Origin: DATFVJ01 sp963851085
Lineage (GTDB): Bacteria > Actinomycetota > Actinomycetes > Streptosporangiales > Streptosporangiaceae
Reading direction: 5' to 3'
Length of the DNA stretch: 64,000 nucleotides
Assembly (NCBI GenBank): GCA_963851085.1
Contig: CAWKNX010000018.1
Location: 124,001 to 188,000, forward strand
Below the pieces are notes generated by a model. It worked only from the letters and a program-made list of their open reading frames with translations. It had not been told where the DNA came from and made no database searches. Shown here one piece after another: positions 48,982 to 59,563 of the stretch (position 1 is the first letter of the stretch; each line of letters begins with the position of its first letter). The position numbers and the translations under genes are program-made.

Positions 48982-51699
48982 TCAAGCCACCAGACCCCGG
49001 TGACGTGCCAGCGCGATCGCCTCACGCCGCGACCGCACGCCGAGCTTGCGGTAGGCGGACCGCAGGTGCGTCTTGACCGTATTGACGGAAAGGAACAACG
49101 CCTCCCCGATCTCCTCGTTCGTCAGGTGGGAGGGCAGGAAGCGCAGCACGGCAAGCTCGCTCTCGCTCAGCGGGAGGGCGTCGTCGTCTGGCGTGCTCGA
49201 TCCGAGCGGAAGCTGGGCGTCGAGCCGCTGGAGAATCTTGCCGGCGAAACCGGCGCTGCGGCTGGTGGGCGGGATGAGGACGGTCAGCACGGAACGCACG
49301 GCGGGCCCGCCGTCGACGAAGGGCCGGAAGGCACTCTCCGGCTCGGCAAGCGCCAGCGCCTGCTCGAGCAGTGCCGCGGCGCGTTCCGGCGCCTTGAGGC
49401 GGCGGTGGGCGACGGCGGATACGAGCAGGGCACCGATCCGCTCATGCAGCTTGTATTCGTCGGCCGCCGCCGTGATACACGGTTCCGCGGTCTGCAGCGC
49501 TCCGCGCGGATCCGCGGAAGCGAGCAGCAGCCAGGCGAGCGTGAGACGGTCACTGGCCAGGGTGGGGCCGCCGGCGTCGGCGGTCAGGCGGGCGACGACC
49601 TTGCGGCCGAGCTCGTCGTCGCCGGTCCGCAGCGCGATCTCGCCTTCGTAGTAGGAGATCACGTCGGCGACGGCGGGGCTGTGATCGCCGAATTCGTGGC
49701 TGAGCTGCATGAGCACGATGCGGGTACGGGTCGTGTCCCCCTGGGCGACCAGCGTGCGGGCGCGCATCAGGCCGGCCGAGGAGACGATGGAGGGCTCGCC
49801 GGGTATCGGCGTGTGTTCGGCGTAGTCGATCTGGTCGAGGAGGCGGTGCACGGCGGTGAGTTCGTCGCGCATCAAGCTGACGAGGGCGAGCGCCAGGCGC
49901 GCGATGTGGCGCGTGCCGGGCACGGTGGGCGGTTCGGTGTTGAGCACCTCCACGGCGGCCGCCTGGGCGGCTGTCAGGTTGCCATGCCAGGCCTCGCCGA
50001 GTGCCCACCACGCGCGGGCGCGTGCCTGCAATTCCGTGAAGTCTCCCGCACCGAGCTCGCGATCGGCCGCGCGCAGGGCCTGGCGTGCCTGCTGCAACTC
50101 CGATCTGCGCATCTTCGCGACCCCGAGGGCCCACCACAGGATGCCCGCACCGCGGTGTTCTGCCTGGGTGCCCGCGAGCTGCGTGGTCTGCTCCGCATGC
50201 GCCCATGCCCGCGCGAGCAGACCGGGGTCGGCTCCCGCGCGGCAGTTCGCCTTGAGCAAACCGAGCGCCGCCAGTTTCGATTCCATGACGCGCCGGACGT
50301 GCGTCGCGGCCCGGTCCAGTGCGGCGTCGGCCGCCTTCAGGTGCGTCTGCGCTCCGTCGGGGTCATCCCGCCAGAGCCGGGCCGCGGCCCAGGCGGCGGC
50401 GATCGCGACGTCGTCGACGGACAGGTCAGGTGGGATCGGGGTGAGCATGCGCTCGAGCTCGGCCGGCCCGTGCGTGAGCAGGATCGCGACGTCGCTCGAG
50501 GCGAGGACCTGGGCCGCGTAATCCCAGTCCTGCGCCTCGACACAGCTGCGCAGCGCATCGACCGGCCTGCCGTGCTGGCTGTACCAGCGGGCCGCGCGGC
50601 GCAGCAGGATGGGAATCTCGTGCGGCATCTCCCGCCGCAGGTCGGCGAGGAGAAGTTCCCGCAGCAACGGGTGGTAGCGGTACCAGGTCCGTTCGCTGTC
50701 GAGCGCGCCGACGAAGCTGTTCTCCCTGCTGAGGCGGTCGAGGCAGCGGGCGCCGTCGGCGGCGCTTGTGAGCGCGTCCGCGAGCTTGCCGGTCAGGTTC
50801 TCGACGATGCTCGTGCGCAGCAGGAAGACGCGGGTTTGCGGATCTTGCCCGGTGAGCACCTCGTCGCGCAGGTAGTCGGTGACGATGGGGTCGTCACCCG
50901 CGATGTCGGTGATGTTGATGCTGCCGGGAAGCGCCCGGGCGCGCAGCGCCGCCAGCCGGATGCCGGCCATCCAGCCCTGGGTGTGCCGCAGCAGTTCTTC
51001 CCGGTCCCCGCGATTGACGCGCAGGCCGAGCAGCGTGAAGTAGGACTCGGCCTCCTCGGGCGTGCAGGCGAGGTCCGCCGCGTCGATGTCGGCGAGTTCG
51101 CCCGACACCCGCAGCCGGGCGAGCTGAAGCGGCGGTGTTCTGCGGCCCGACAGGATCAGCCGCAGCATCGGCGGCGCGTACCTGACAAGCTGATCAAGCC
51201 AGTCGAGAACCTGTGGCTCAGAAAGCTCGTGGATGTCGTCGAGCACGAGGATCAATGGTTCTGTGAACCGTTCCGCTGCCTTGATCAGCGGCACAGGGAA
51301 GTCCGCCGCCGCGGCGCGCTCCATGGCATCCGCCGTGTCTTTCAGCGCGGGCCCGGCCCGCCGGAGCGCGGCGAGCAGGTAGGAACGGAACCGCTGCGGG
51401 TCGTTGTCGCCGCGGTCCAGGCTGAGCCAGGTGATTGCGGTCGTGTCAAGTCGGCTTTGTGCCCAGGCCGCGCACGATGTGGTCTTCCCCGATCCGGCGG
51501 ACGCGGAGACCAGGGTGACGCGGTGCTGCGTGGTGAGGTCGAGCAGGTTGGCGAGCCGGGCGCGGCGGAGCACGCGGAAGACCGGCCGGGGAATGACGAG
51601 CTTGGATTCGAGCAGACGGCCACCCTGGGCCGCCGTACTGGGCTGCTGCGTTCCGTTCACCTGCTGCCCTGCCGATCGTTTGGCCGATACGGTCGTCAT
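48982..51699 (-). CDS. MalT-like large ATP-binding LuxR-family transcriptional regulator
   Basis: The protein has 905 residues. The N-terminal STAND ATPase has Walker A LVSASAGSGKTTSCAAWAQ and Walker B PLILVLDDIHEL, then a sensor helix (TQGWMAGIRLAALRARAL). The middle (~380-800) is a TPR-type repeat region (AAGDxxxA and ALGEAWHGNLTAAQAAA patterns). The C-terminal LuxR HTH reads LSESELAVLRFLPSHLTNEE, then LFLSVNTVKTHLRSAYRKLG. MalT-type proteins bind ATP plus a sugar-like inducer to activate transcription. GH15 is the next gene on the same strand, but whether it is controlled is unproven. Confidence 0.92.
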   Translation of the reverse strand: MTTVSAKRSAGQQVNGTQQPSTAAQGGRLLESKLVIPRPVFRVLRRARLANLLDLTTQHRVTLVSASAGSGKTTSCAAWAQSRLDTTAITWLSLDRGDNDPQRFRSYLLAALRRAGPALKDTADAMERAAAADFPVPLIKAAERFTEPLILVLDDIHELSEPQVLDWLDQLVRYAPPMLRLILSGRRTPPLQLARLRVSGELADIDAADLACTPEEAESYFTLLGLRVNRGDREELLRHTQGWMAGIRLAALRARALPGSINITDIAGDDPIVTDYLRDEVLTGQDPQTRVFLLRTSIVENLTGKLADALTSAADGARCLDRLSRENSFVGALDSERTWYRYHPLLRELLLADLRREMPHEIPILLRRAARWYSQHGRPVDALRSCVEAQDWDYAAQVLASSDVAILLTHGPAELERMLTPIPPDLSVDDVAIAAAWAAARLWRDDPDGAQTHLKAADAALDRAATHVRRVMESKLAALGLLKANCRAGADPGLLARAWAHAEQTTQLAGTQAEHRGAGILWWALGVAKMRRSELQQARQALRAADRELGAGDFTELQARARAWWALGEAWHGNLTAAQAAAVEVLNTEPPTVPGTRHIARLALALVSLMRDELTAVHRLLDQIDYAEHTPIPGEPSIVSSAGLMRARTLVAQGDTTRTRIVLMQLSHEFGDHSPAVADVISYYEGEIALRTGDDELGRKVVARLTADAGGPTLASDRLTLAWLLLASADPRGALQTAEPCITAAADEYKLHERIGALLVSAVAHRRLKAPERAAALLEQALALAEPESAFRPFVDGGPAVRSVLTVLIPPTSRSAGFAGKILQRLDAQLPLGSSTPDDDALPLSESELAVLRFLPSHLTNEEIGEALFLSVNTVKTHLRSAYRKLGVRSRREAIALARHRGLVA

Positions 51700-52124
51700 C
51701 GAACCCCCAAGCCCGACGGCTCAACCCTCGCCTGGCGAGCCGGTGCCTTGCTCACCCGCTACGGGTTAGTCCGCCAGGGATCCGCGCATTAGAAGCCTGG
51801 TACGGCGCCGTCGTGCCACAAGCGAGCCATACCACCGCGAACCGGCGGTGACCCGGGATCCTCCAGCCGGGCAGCGTCGGGCGTTGGGCCGGGCGGTGGC
51901 AGGTCACCCAGCAGGTATGATGCGTCCTTCCCGCGTGGTGGCAGCGCTGTGCGCACGCCGTGAGGTGCACCCTTTTGCCTCACCATTACCTGCCACCTGG
52001 AAAGGTGTTAGGGCCAAAGGTCCCGGGAAACTAGCGGCCAGAACTGTGGCGGTAACGACGCCTACGTCGTGATATCGCCCGCTGCGGGTGATCCCAGCAA
52101 GATCCCGCAGGATACTGCGGCGGG
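51700..52124. other. 425-bp intergenic stretch with a DosR-like box
   Basis: No gene supported. At 52007-52031 gttagggccaaaggtcccgg resembles the DevR/DosR consensus TTSGGGACTWWAGTCCCSAA at about 14 of 20 positions. It is far from both flanking starts and imperfect, so any function is uncertain. Confidence 0.3.
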
Positions 52125-52514
52125 TCAGTCCTCGCGGGACTCATGCGGGTCGCGGACCAACAGGTTGAGCAGCCATCCGACCACGCCGACGATGATCGCT
52201 CCCCAGAACGCGGGCCAGAACCCGCTCACATGGAATGGCACGCTGAGCTTTCCCGCGATCCAGCTCGCGAGCCACAGCAGCAGCCCGTTGACGACGAGCC
52301 CGATCAGCCCGAGCGTGACGATGTAGAACAGGCAGCCGATGGCCTTGACGATCGGCTTGAGCACCGCGTTGATCACGCCGAATATCAGCGCGACGACGAT
52401 CAGTGTGCCCGCCCTGGCGGCCAGGCTGCCAGCCGTGACCGCGATACCCGGGACCAGGGCCGCCGCGACGGCGAGCGCGGCCGCCGAGATCAGTACCCGG
52501 ATGAGCATTCGCAT
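52125..52514 (-). CDS. Phage holin family IV-like (YvlD/DUF360) membrane protein
   Basis: The protein has 129 residues with four hydrophobic helices: RVLISAAALAVAAALVPGI, ARAGTLIVVALIFGVINAVL, YIVTLGLIGLVVNGLLLWL, FWPAFWGAIIVGVVGWLLNL. The NAVLKPIVK motif after helix 2 and the TLGL hinge are diagnostic of this family, which is widespread in chromosomes and not tied to phage lysis. A hydrophilic C-terminal tail ends the protein. Start ATG 52514. Confidence 0.88.
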   Translation of the reverse strand: MRMLIRVLISAAALAVAAALVPGIAVTAGSLAARAGTLIVVALIFGVINAVLKPIVKAIGCLFYIVTLGLIGLVVNGLLLWLASWIAGKLSVPFHVSGFWPAFWGAIIVGVVGWLLNLLVRDPHESRED

Positions 52515-52664
52515 GGCACCGATCCTGGCACCGGTCCCGGCGGGTGTGGGTGCTTATTCGATGCACCGCAGTCGCCACTACTGGGCGCCTCAGTACCCGC
52601 GGCCCGGTACCGCCGGCTCAGTACCGGCGCTCAGTACCGGCGGCGCAGTTGCTCCACGCGCTGC

Positions 52665-53774
52665 TCAGTAGCGGCGGCGCACGGCCAGTGCCTGGGCGAG
52701 CCTGGCCTCGGCCATCTGCCGGACGGCCGCGCGGGGTGTCAGCAGGCCGTGGCGCGTGCGGTCGAGCAGTTCGGCCGTGCTGGCCCGGATCTTCTCCTCG
52801 ATCTCGGTGAACGCCTCGGCGCGGCTCGCGCCGCGGTACTCGGCCGCCGCGCAGATGACCCCGCCCGCGTTCGCGACGACGTCCGGGATACACAGCACCC
52901 CGCGCTCGGCGAGCTCGGTCTCGGCTTCGAAGGTGATGGGGATGTTGGCGCCCTCCAGGACCACGCGGGCGGAGATCTTTGCCGCGTTGTCGGTTGTCAC
53001 GACATCCGGCTGGGCCGCGGGGACGAGGATGTCACAGTCGAAGCCGAGGATGTCGTCACGCGGCAGGGCCGCGCCGCCAGGGAACCCGGCCACGGAGCCG
53101 TCTCCCCGCTTGAACGCCACGAGCGCCGCCACATCGAGCCCGCCCGGTTCCCACGTCGCGCCCTTGATGTCGGAGACGGCGACGATGACGGCGCCGCGCT
53201 CGCTCAGCGCGAGAGCCGCGTTGCTGCCCACCGCGCCGAAGCCCTGGATGACGGTGCGTGCGCCGGCGAGATCGAGAATCTTTGCCTCGCTGAGGACGTC
53301 GGCGCAGATCGCGACCCCGAACCCGGTCGCACCGAGCTCGTCCAGGGGGATTCCGCCGAGCACGCCGGGCAGGCCCACGGCGCGGCCGATTTCGTCGTGC
53401 ACATACGCCATGGACGTCTCGCTTGTGCCCATATCAGGCCCCGGGACGTACTCGCTCAGATGCTCGATCGCGCGCGCGAAGGCGCGCATCACCCGCTCGT
53501 GATCCACGGGTGCCAGGTCAGGCAGCGCGGCGATGCCGGCCTTACCGCCGCCATGTGGCAGCCCGGCCACCGCGTTCTTCAGCGTCATGGCGCGCGCCAG
53601 GCGTGCGACCTCGCGCGCCGTGACGTCGGGCCGCATGCGGACGCCGCCGATCGCCGGGCCGAGGGCCACGTTGTCGACGACGACAACAGCTTCGACGCCA
53701 GCGCACGGGCGCAGGAAAACAACCTTCGCTGGGCCAAGTTCATCGGCCGCCCAGTACGCCGACGCCTCCATCAT
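52665..53774 (-). CDS. Glu/Leu/Phe/Val dehydrogenase family protein
   Basis: NAD(P)-dependent oxidative deamination of an amino acid. The protein has 369 residues: catalytic Lys in AGLPHGGGKAGIAAL, GGVRM substrate loop, EYVPGPDMGTSETSMAYVHD, Rossmann VIQGFGAVGSNAALALSERG, DILVPAAQPDVVTTDNA and EGANIPITFEAETELAERG. At this length it is closer to leucine/phenylalanine/valine-type enzymes than to hexameric glutamate dehydrogenase, but the substrate pocket cannot be resolved. ATG 53774 is preferred over GTG 53783 because gaggcagg lies 8 nt upstream. Two hairpins separate it from the upstream secreted protein gene. Confidence 0.88.
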   Translation of the reverse strand: MMEASAYWAADELGPAKVVFLRPCAGVEAVVVVDNVALGPAIGGVRMRPDVTAREVARLARAMTLKNAVAGLPHGGGKAGIAALPDLAPVDHERVMRAFARAIEHLSEYVPGPDMGTSETSMAYVHDEIGRAVGLPGVLGGIPLDELGATGFGVAICADVLSEAKILDLAGARTVIQGFGAVGSNAALALSERGAVIVAVSDIKGATWEPGGLDVAALVAFKRGDGSVAGFPGGAALPRDDILGFDCDILVPAAQPDVVTTDNAAKISARVVLEGANIPITFEAETELAERGVLCIPDVVANAGGVICAAAEYRGASRAEAFTEIEEKIRASTAELLDRTRHGLLTPRAAVRQMAEARLAQALAVRRRY

Positions 53775-53825
53775 GACCGGCACCTGCCTCTCTTGCCGTT
53801 GCCACCCTCAGGGTGCGCCGCAACG

Positions 53826-53864
53826 CCGCCGCTCCCCAGGGCCGATGGTCCTGGGGAGCGGCGG
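53826..53864 (-). terminator. Terminator hairpin after the giant secreted protein gene
   Basis: 15-bp perfect arms (ccgccgctccccagg at 53826-53840 and its complement at 53850-53864) with a 9-nt loop. It lies between the stop of the giant secreted gene and the dehydrogenase start. Confidence 0.75.
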
Positions 53865-53870
53865 ACGTAG

Positions 53871-53901
53871 TGCTCCCCGCGCGAAGCCGCGGGGGGGAGC
53901 A
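53871..53901 (-). terminator. Second hairpin in tandem
   Basis: tgctccccgcg (53871-53881) pairs with cgcggggggagca-type sequence (53888-53901), loop cgaagc, one unpaired G. It is the first hairpin met after the secreted gene's stop at 53920. Confidence 0.65.
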
Positions 53902-53919
53902 TCCACGCAGTCAGGCCGT

Positions 53920-56900
53920 TCAGTTACCGGAGTTGGTGAAGTAGAAGTCCTGGTTCCACCCACCGTTGTAGGGCCACTGGTCGATCGTGCCGCCCTGGTA
54001 CGGCGCGGCGCCCTGCAGGTCGATCACCATCCCGCTGCTCGCGCTGGTGATCACGTGGTCCTGCCAGGTGTTGAAGGTGCCGATGTACCAGAGCTGATCC
54101 CAGCCGCCGAAGCAGGGGTACTGCACGAGCTGCTGGCCTTCGTACGGCGAGTTGTTGCCGACCGACAGGCACTGGCCGCTGCCGCGGTTGACGAGCTCGT
54201 ACCAGCCCGCGTACTGGCTCTGCACGAAGCCCCAGTCCTGGTTGTAACCGTTGTTCCAGGTCCAGTCGATGACCGGTGCGTTGGGCGCCTGTGACCCGCC
54301 GGCCACGTCGAGCACAAGCGGCCCGTAGGGGTCAGCCACCCAGATATCGAAGTAGGTGGAGCTGAGCGCTCCGAACAGAGTCTCGAGCGAGTTCAGCACC
54401 GTCGCGCCGTTCAGTCCCATGCTGTCCAGCGTGTTGAGGATGTCCGACGCCTGGTATCCGGCGTTCTGGAGGATCTGGACGATCTGGTTGATCGAGACAC
54501 CCTGGTTCACGAAGAACTGGGCGATCTGGTTGATCGAGTTCTGCACGTTCGCCCAGCTGAACGCGCCGGGTACCGACACGCTGAAGTTCACGCCAGGCAG
54601 TTCGGCGCCCCCCGCGGTGAAGCCACCCGATCCGGACGCGGTGAAGTGGGGGCCGCTGGAGTCGACACTGATCGTGCCGGTCAGATTGCCGTTGACCTCC
54701 AGGTACCACGGCACCCCGCCCGTGACGCCGAGCGAGATGCTCGCCTGGTTGAGGGTCGAGCCGGCCGCCAGGGCGATCGATGCGTTGAAGGTGAGGCCGT
54801 CGGTTGACATCCCGCCGGAGATGCCAAGCCCCAAGCTGGCCGGGGTGACGGCGAGATGGAACATCGGGTTGCTCACCGAGACCGGGCCGACCTGGAAGCT
54901 GCTAAGGCTCGCGTTGGCCGTGAGCCCGAGCGGCGACAGGCCGACCGACGCGTCGACGTGAGCCCGCACGTTGTCGACCAGCGCGTCGAAGATCACCGAG
55001 ATGCCTGGTGAGTAGGTGTCACCGCCCTGGGTGGTGCCCCCCACAGGCGCGATGATGAGCGACGCGCTGTTGACGACGAACGAGTTGATCACGGCCGGGT
55101 TGTTGGGGGCGGCGAGCGCGAGCGGGGTCAGGGCTGGCTGGCCGTTCGAGCCTGGGGTGATGGACAAGGTGAGCAGCGGGGATGCCACGTCGAAGTTGAC
55201 GTTGATGCTGATCGTGGCGCCGGTGGACAGGCCGGTCGCCTGGCCCCAGGCAGCGGGCAGGGTGACGGTGTTGGCCGCGAAGTGGACCGACGGGATGAGG
55301 TCGGGGTTGATCCCGATGCTGCCGCCGAGGTAGCCGATGGTGAGGCCGCTGACGCCGAAAGCGTTCGTCCAGTTCGATGCGCCGATGCCGACGCTCAGGG
55401 TGAGATCGTTCACGTTGAGCGCCGTGCTGATGGTGACGGTCGCGGAGGATGAGGCGCCGCCGGGCTGCACGGGCGGGACCACGAGGAAACCGGTGCCACT
55501 GACGGAGACCTGCGTGCTCTGTCCCACCGCGAGGCTGAAATCGGCGCCGTCGAGGTACAGCTTGGTGCCGTTGCTGTTGATCACCTGCACGCCACCGGAA
55601 CCGGTGCCGAAACTGACACTCAGGTCGATGGCGAACCCGCCAGAACCCAGCGAGGCCATCGCCTGGCCGGTCGGCGCGGTGGTGAAGTTCACCCCGAGCG
55701 CGGCGAACCCCTTGATAAGTTGCTGCGGCAGCTGGTAACTCATGGTGACCGCGAGCCCGGGCTTCAGGTTGAATGTGCTGCCCGGCAGGTTGTAATCGGC
55801 CGGGTTGAACCCCTGGATGGACTCGGTCGAGACGTACACCGCGGCGCTCCCGCTACCGGACAGGCCCCACTGGCTAAGGTCGCTGATCGCGGCGGCCGCG
55901 AACATGCCGCCGCTGCCGAAGGACAGCGCGACCGGGATGGTGACCTGGTTCGGCACGCCCGGGATGGCCACTAGAAGCGTCGCGTTGCCGGTGACGTTGA
56001 ACCCGCTCTTGCCACCGCTCGCGGCCAGGCTGGCCTGGGTGACGCTGAACTGGCTGCTGGTCAGGGCCGCGATGCTGCCCGTCGTGCTTGTGCCGATCTT
56101 GAAACTCTGCTTGGTCAGGTCGACGCAGCCCTCACCGGTCAGGCCGTTCAGGCCGGCCGGGGTGTAGCTGAAGCCGCCCTTGACATCGACCCACACGGCA
56201 CCGCCTGTGACCGTGGACGGGCAGGAGACCCCGGCCGCAGGTGCCTGGTTGGACACCTCGAGATGGCTGACGGTGAGAGTGGCGCCCGCGCCTGGGTACC
56301 ATGCGACGCCGTTCGGGTCGTCCAGGGCCAGGTCGAAGCCGATGCTGCCGGCCGTGTCGGTGATCTGCCCGGTGAAGTTGGGGGTGATCTGAAGGGATGG
56401 CACCGGATTCCAGGTGCTCGTGGTGGATCCACCGACGGTGAGTGACCAGTTCTTCAGGTCGGTCAGCGACCCATTGACGGTGACGGTGAACGGGTTGCCC
56501 GAGCTGCCGATCGCGGCCGAGCCCTGCACGGCAAGGCCGGTGCCCGTGGCCAGCGTGAGCGTCGCGCCCTGCTGAACGGTGGCCGCGCCGCCCGCGATGG
56601 CGATGCCCGCGCCGAGGGTCCCGGTGAGGGAGCCGCTGAGCTTGCCGCCGGAATAACCGAGGCTGCCCTGAAGCGAAACGGTGGACCCGCCGAGGAACGG
56701 AATGCTGCCCAGGCTCAGGGTCGCGGTCAGGTCGGTGCCGTCGGACATGGCCGACGACGAGGCGTGCGCGATGACCACGTGCAGCGCCGCAGTCACCCCG
56801 GCCGCGGCACTTGCGTCCAGCGTGATCGTGTCGGCCGACTCGTCGATGGCGATGGTTGTGCTGCCGAACGTCGGGGCCGGGACGCCGCCGGCAGCGACAG

Positions 56901-58811
56901 TGGCAGCGGGCCGGGCGAGCCGACGGTGAGCGTCAGCGTCTGCCCGGACAGCGAGCCAGAAACTGTCGGCGAGGAGCCAACCGGGATGCCCAGTGTGTTC
57001 TCGATGAAGGAGTAGACCGGGCCGGACAGCGTGTAGCTGGGCGTGCCGGCCCCCGTGCTGGCCGCCGCCGCGCCCGCTGTTCTCGCGGCTGAGCTGGTTT
57101 TCGGTGACGCCGACGCGCTCGGTGTCGGCGATGTGGATGCGCTGATCTTAGGTGACGCGGACGCGCCGGACTGCGGTGTCCCCGTCACCGGCGTGATCGC
57201 GGCGGCGGCGTCGCCGCGCGTCGCCGCGGACAGCCCGGCCGGAAGCTGGACATGGGCGCCGGTGGCGGTGGTGAAGCCGGTAGCTGCGGAAGCCCAGTAG
57301 AGGGTGTCGACCGTCCCGGCCTGGCCCAGCCCGAGCAGCGAGCGGTCGGCGGGGAAGTCCGCCACGAGGGTGCCGGCCGTGGTCAGGGCGACGGAGGCGT
57401 CGGCCGCCACCGCGGCGGCGTGCGCCGGCTGGAGGGTGATGTGCCCAGTGCCGCGGATCTTGCCCTTGATCGCGCCGGATTCAACCGTGAGCCGGCCGCC
57501 GTAATCGGACGTGCCGAGCACGGTCTTGACCGGGCTGGTGGTCAGGGTCTGGGGGGCCGACTGGGCGGTGAGTGTCGCGGCTCCAGTGGAAAGGTTCGCG
57601 GCCACCGTGCCGTGGGCGGCGATGGTCGCGGCGGCGGCGCCGGAACCGGCCGCGATGCGCATGTCGCCGGTCACGTCTGCCCACGGGGTCTGGTCTACGA
57701 TGGCGGGCGGCGCGGCGGTGGAGCCGGCTGGCAGCCGGTCGGCGAACTCGGCGGTGCCGCTGGTCACGGAAACGCCAGGTACCGTGGCCCAGGCTTTGGC
57801 CAGGTGGCCGTGGACGTCGAACCGGACGGCGCCGCGGGTGTCGCTGACCGTCCCTGCGGCGCCGGATGACAGGGTGAGGCCGGGCAGCAGCGCGCCATGC
57901 GAGCTACCCCGGCTGACCGCCAGCGACCAGTTCGCCGGGTCGCTGACGGCGCCTGCGACGGCTACCCGCAGTTGGTGACCAGGCAGGCCGAGGGTGGCGC
58001 GCCCGGCGAGATGGAGCCCGCCGGCGGTGGTCACCGTGACCGTCGATCCCCTGGCGAGCGTGACGAGCCCGGGCTCTAGAGCGGCATCCGCGGACAACGC
58101 GCCGGACAGCGACACCGCAGCGGTTCCTGCCGCATCCGTGACCGGGCCGGCCAGGCTGACTGTAGTGCCGAACAGTTTCGCATCGAGCGTCACGCTGCCG
58201 GTGAGGTCACGCCCGCCGGCGAGGGTCGTGGTCGATGCGTGCGCGACGGCGACGGTCACCTTGGCGTGCGCCGGAGCCTCAGCCGAGGCGGTCAGCGTCA
58301 CCGAATCGGCGGCTTCGTCGACAACCAGGGTGGCGCGCGGGAAAGACGGCACCAGGCTCTTGGCCATGGCCCCTGCCAGGCCGAACCGCAGCCCGGTCGG
58401 CCCCGCTACCGAGATGGTCAGCTTCGAGCCGGCGCGATCTCCAGTCAGCAGCCGGGAGCCGCCGATCCGAAGGCCGAGGTCGTGGCTGAGGAACCGGAGC
58501 GTTGCCGCGGAAACCCGGTAGCTGCCGGTCGCTTCGTTCCGCAGATCAAGATTGGCGCGCTTGGCAGACGACCGGGCCGATCCGCCGGTGAGGTGCAGCC
58601 CGGCTGCGGCCAGCGCCGCACGAGTGGCCAATGCCGCGCTCGCCGGCCTCGACGGCGACAGATCCTGGGCGTGGGCCTGGCCGATCGGTTCGATCACCTG
58701 CGTCGTGACGACGGCCGCGACTGCGCTCAGCGCGATCGCCGAGCGGGCTAACGGCAGGCTGATCCGCCAGCGGCCGCGGACGCGCGGTAGCAGGTTGGTT
58801 CTTCCTGGCAT
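53920..58811 (-). pseudogene. Giant secreted beta-rich protein with C-terminal ricin-type domain, frameshifted near 56890
   Basis: Restored, about 1630 residues. Signal peptide: SLPLARSAIALSAVAAVVTT to the AQAHAQD region. Two related halves follow: HASTTTLAGGRDLTGSVTLD in the first and HASSSAMSDGTDLTATLSLG in the second, each followed by Gly/Ser/Thr-rich strands and a NWSL strand. A Ser/Ala/Pro linker lies between them. The C-terminal ~130 residues are a QxW/ricin-type beta-trefoil (DIWVADPYGPLVLDVAGG, CLSVGNNSPYEGQQLVQYPC, NQDF). The first frame loses sense after PLPLSLPA and the second resumes with PAPTFGSTTIAIDESADT, consistent with one missing G near 56890. Role unknown; surface adhesion or polysaccharide binding is likely. 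Confidence 0.75.
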
Positions 58812-59563
58812 GGTCAGGTCTCCTCATCGAACTCAGCAGATGTCAGGTCGCCACCACTGCCGGCCCGGGCGGCGGTGCTGCCCGGCCAAGCGTCCCCGTC
58901 GTGGTCCCCGCACGTCAGAGTGCCGCCGGGCACGCCGCCGCGCATCTGGAGAACGACCACACTTGCGCGATGCCGCCGTATAGCCGGACCCTTTACTCAG
59001 GTGGCTGTCTTGCTGCTGGATGCGTCAGCCAGATGTCAGATAACTGCTGGATTCGTCGGCCAATTGGTAAATCGCCACTTAATCCGTAGTTCAGGGGTCG
59101 GCGTTACCGCGCTGGGCGTGAGCCACGGCCGGCGCGGTCGGCTGTCATCTCGCTGGGGTCCGCCCGCAGCCGTTCACGTTGGGCCGCGTGCGACGGGGGC
59201 TCCGGGTGCCGCGGGGGAGCAGTGCGGCCAGCCGGACCACGTTGATCCACTGCGGTGACTGCTGGAACGCCGCCGTCCCGGCATGGCGGTCCAGGCGCCC
59301 GATCACGTCGGTGCGGCCGTGCTCCCGCGCCCGGTCGCGCAGCCCCGCCAGCTCGAAATCGTCGGCCGAATCATGCTCCATCGGTCCAAGTCTGCTGCGT
59401 GGCGATGTAGTCAGGCATCTGCCGGTCCGTCAGACTCGCTGCGCGGTGCATAGCTCCCGCCGGATGCCTGAGCGCAGGTAAAGACCTCTATAGGCAGCTC
59501 TTTAGACGGCTTGGGCGCAGGTGTTTACGCGCCGAAGGTGATCTGGTACTCACTGATATTGAG
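58812..59563. other. Largely non-coding divergent region
   Basis: This 752-bp region holds promoters for the minus-strand giant secreted gene and the plus-strand LuxR gene. The part at 59020-59110 is AT-richer than its surroundings (ttggtaaatcgcc, cttaatccg). A small possible gene is annotated separately at 59145-59381; nothing else is recognised. Confidence 0.4.
59145..59381 (-). CDS. Possible small hypothetical protein
   Basis: 78 residues, ATG start. The first half (MEHDSADDFELAGLRDRARE, HGRTDVIGRLDRHAG, then FQQSPQWINVVRLAALLPRG) has a protein-like acidic/helical composition rather than the Arg-rich look of shadow frames. The last 20 residues are Arg/Pro-rich. Ribosome site is weak (ttggacc). 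No family recognised; could still be spurious. Confidence 0.35.
   Translation of the reverse strand: MEHDSADDFELAGLRDRAREHGRTDVIGRLDRHAGTAAFQQSPQWINVVRLAALLPRGTRSPRRTRPNVNGCGRTPAR

Noticed and set aside
48970..51792. 940-codon open frame on the plus strand
   Set aside because: It is antisense to the MalT-like regulator, whose ATPase and HTH motifs are clear. Composition is Arg/Gly/Ala-rich with no domain; it arises from the high GC content.
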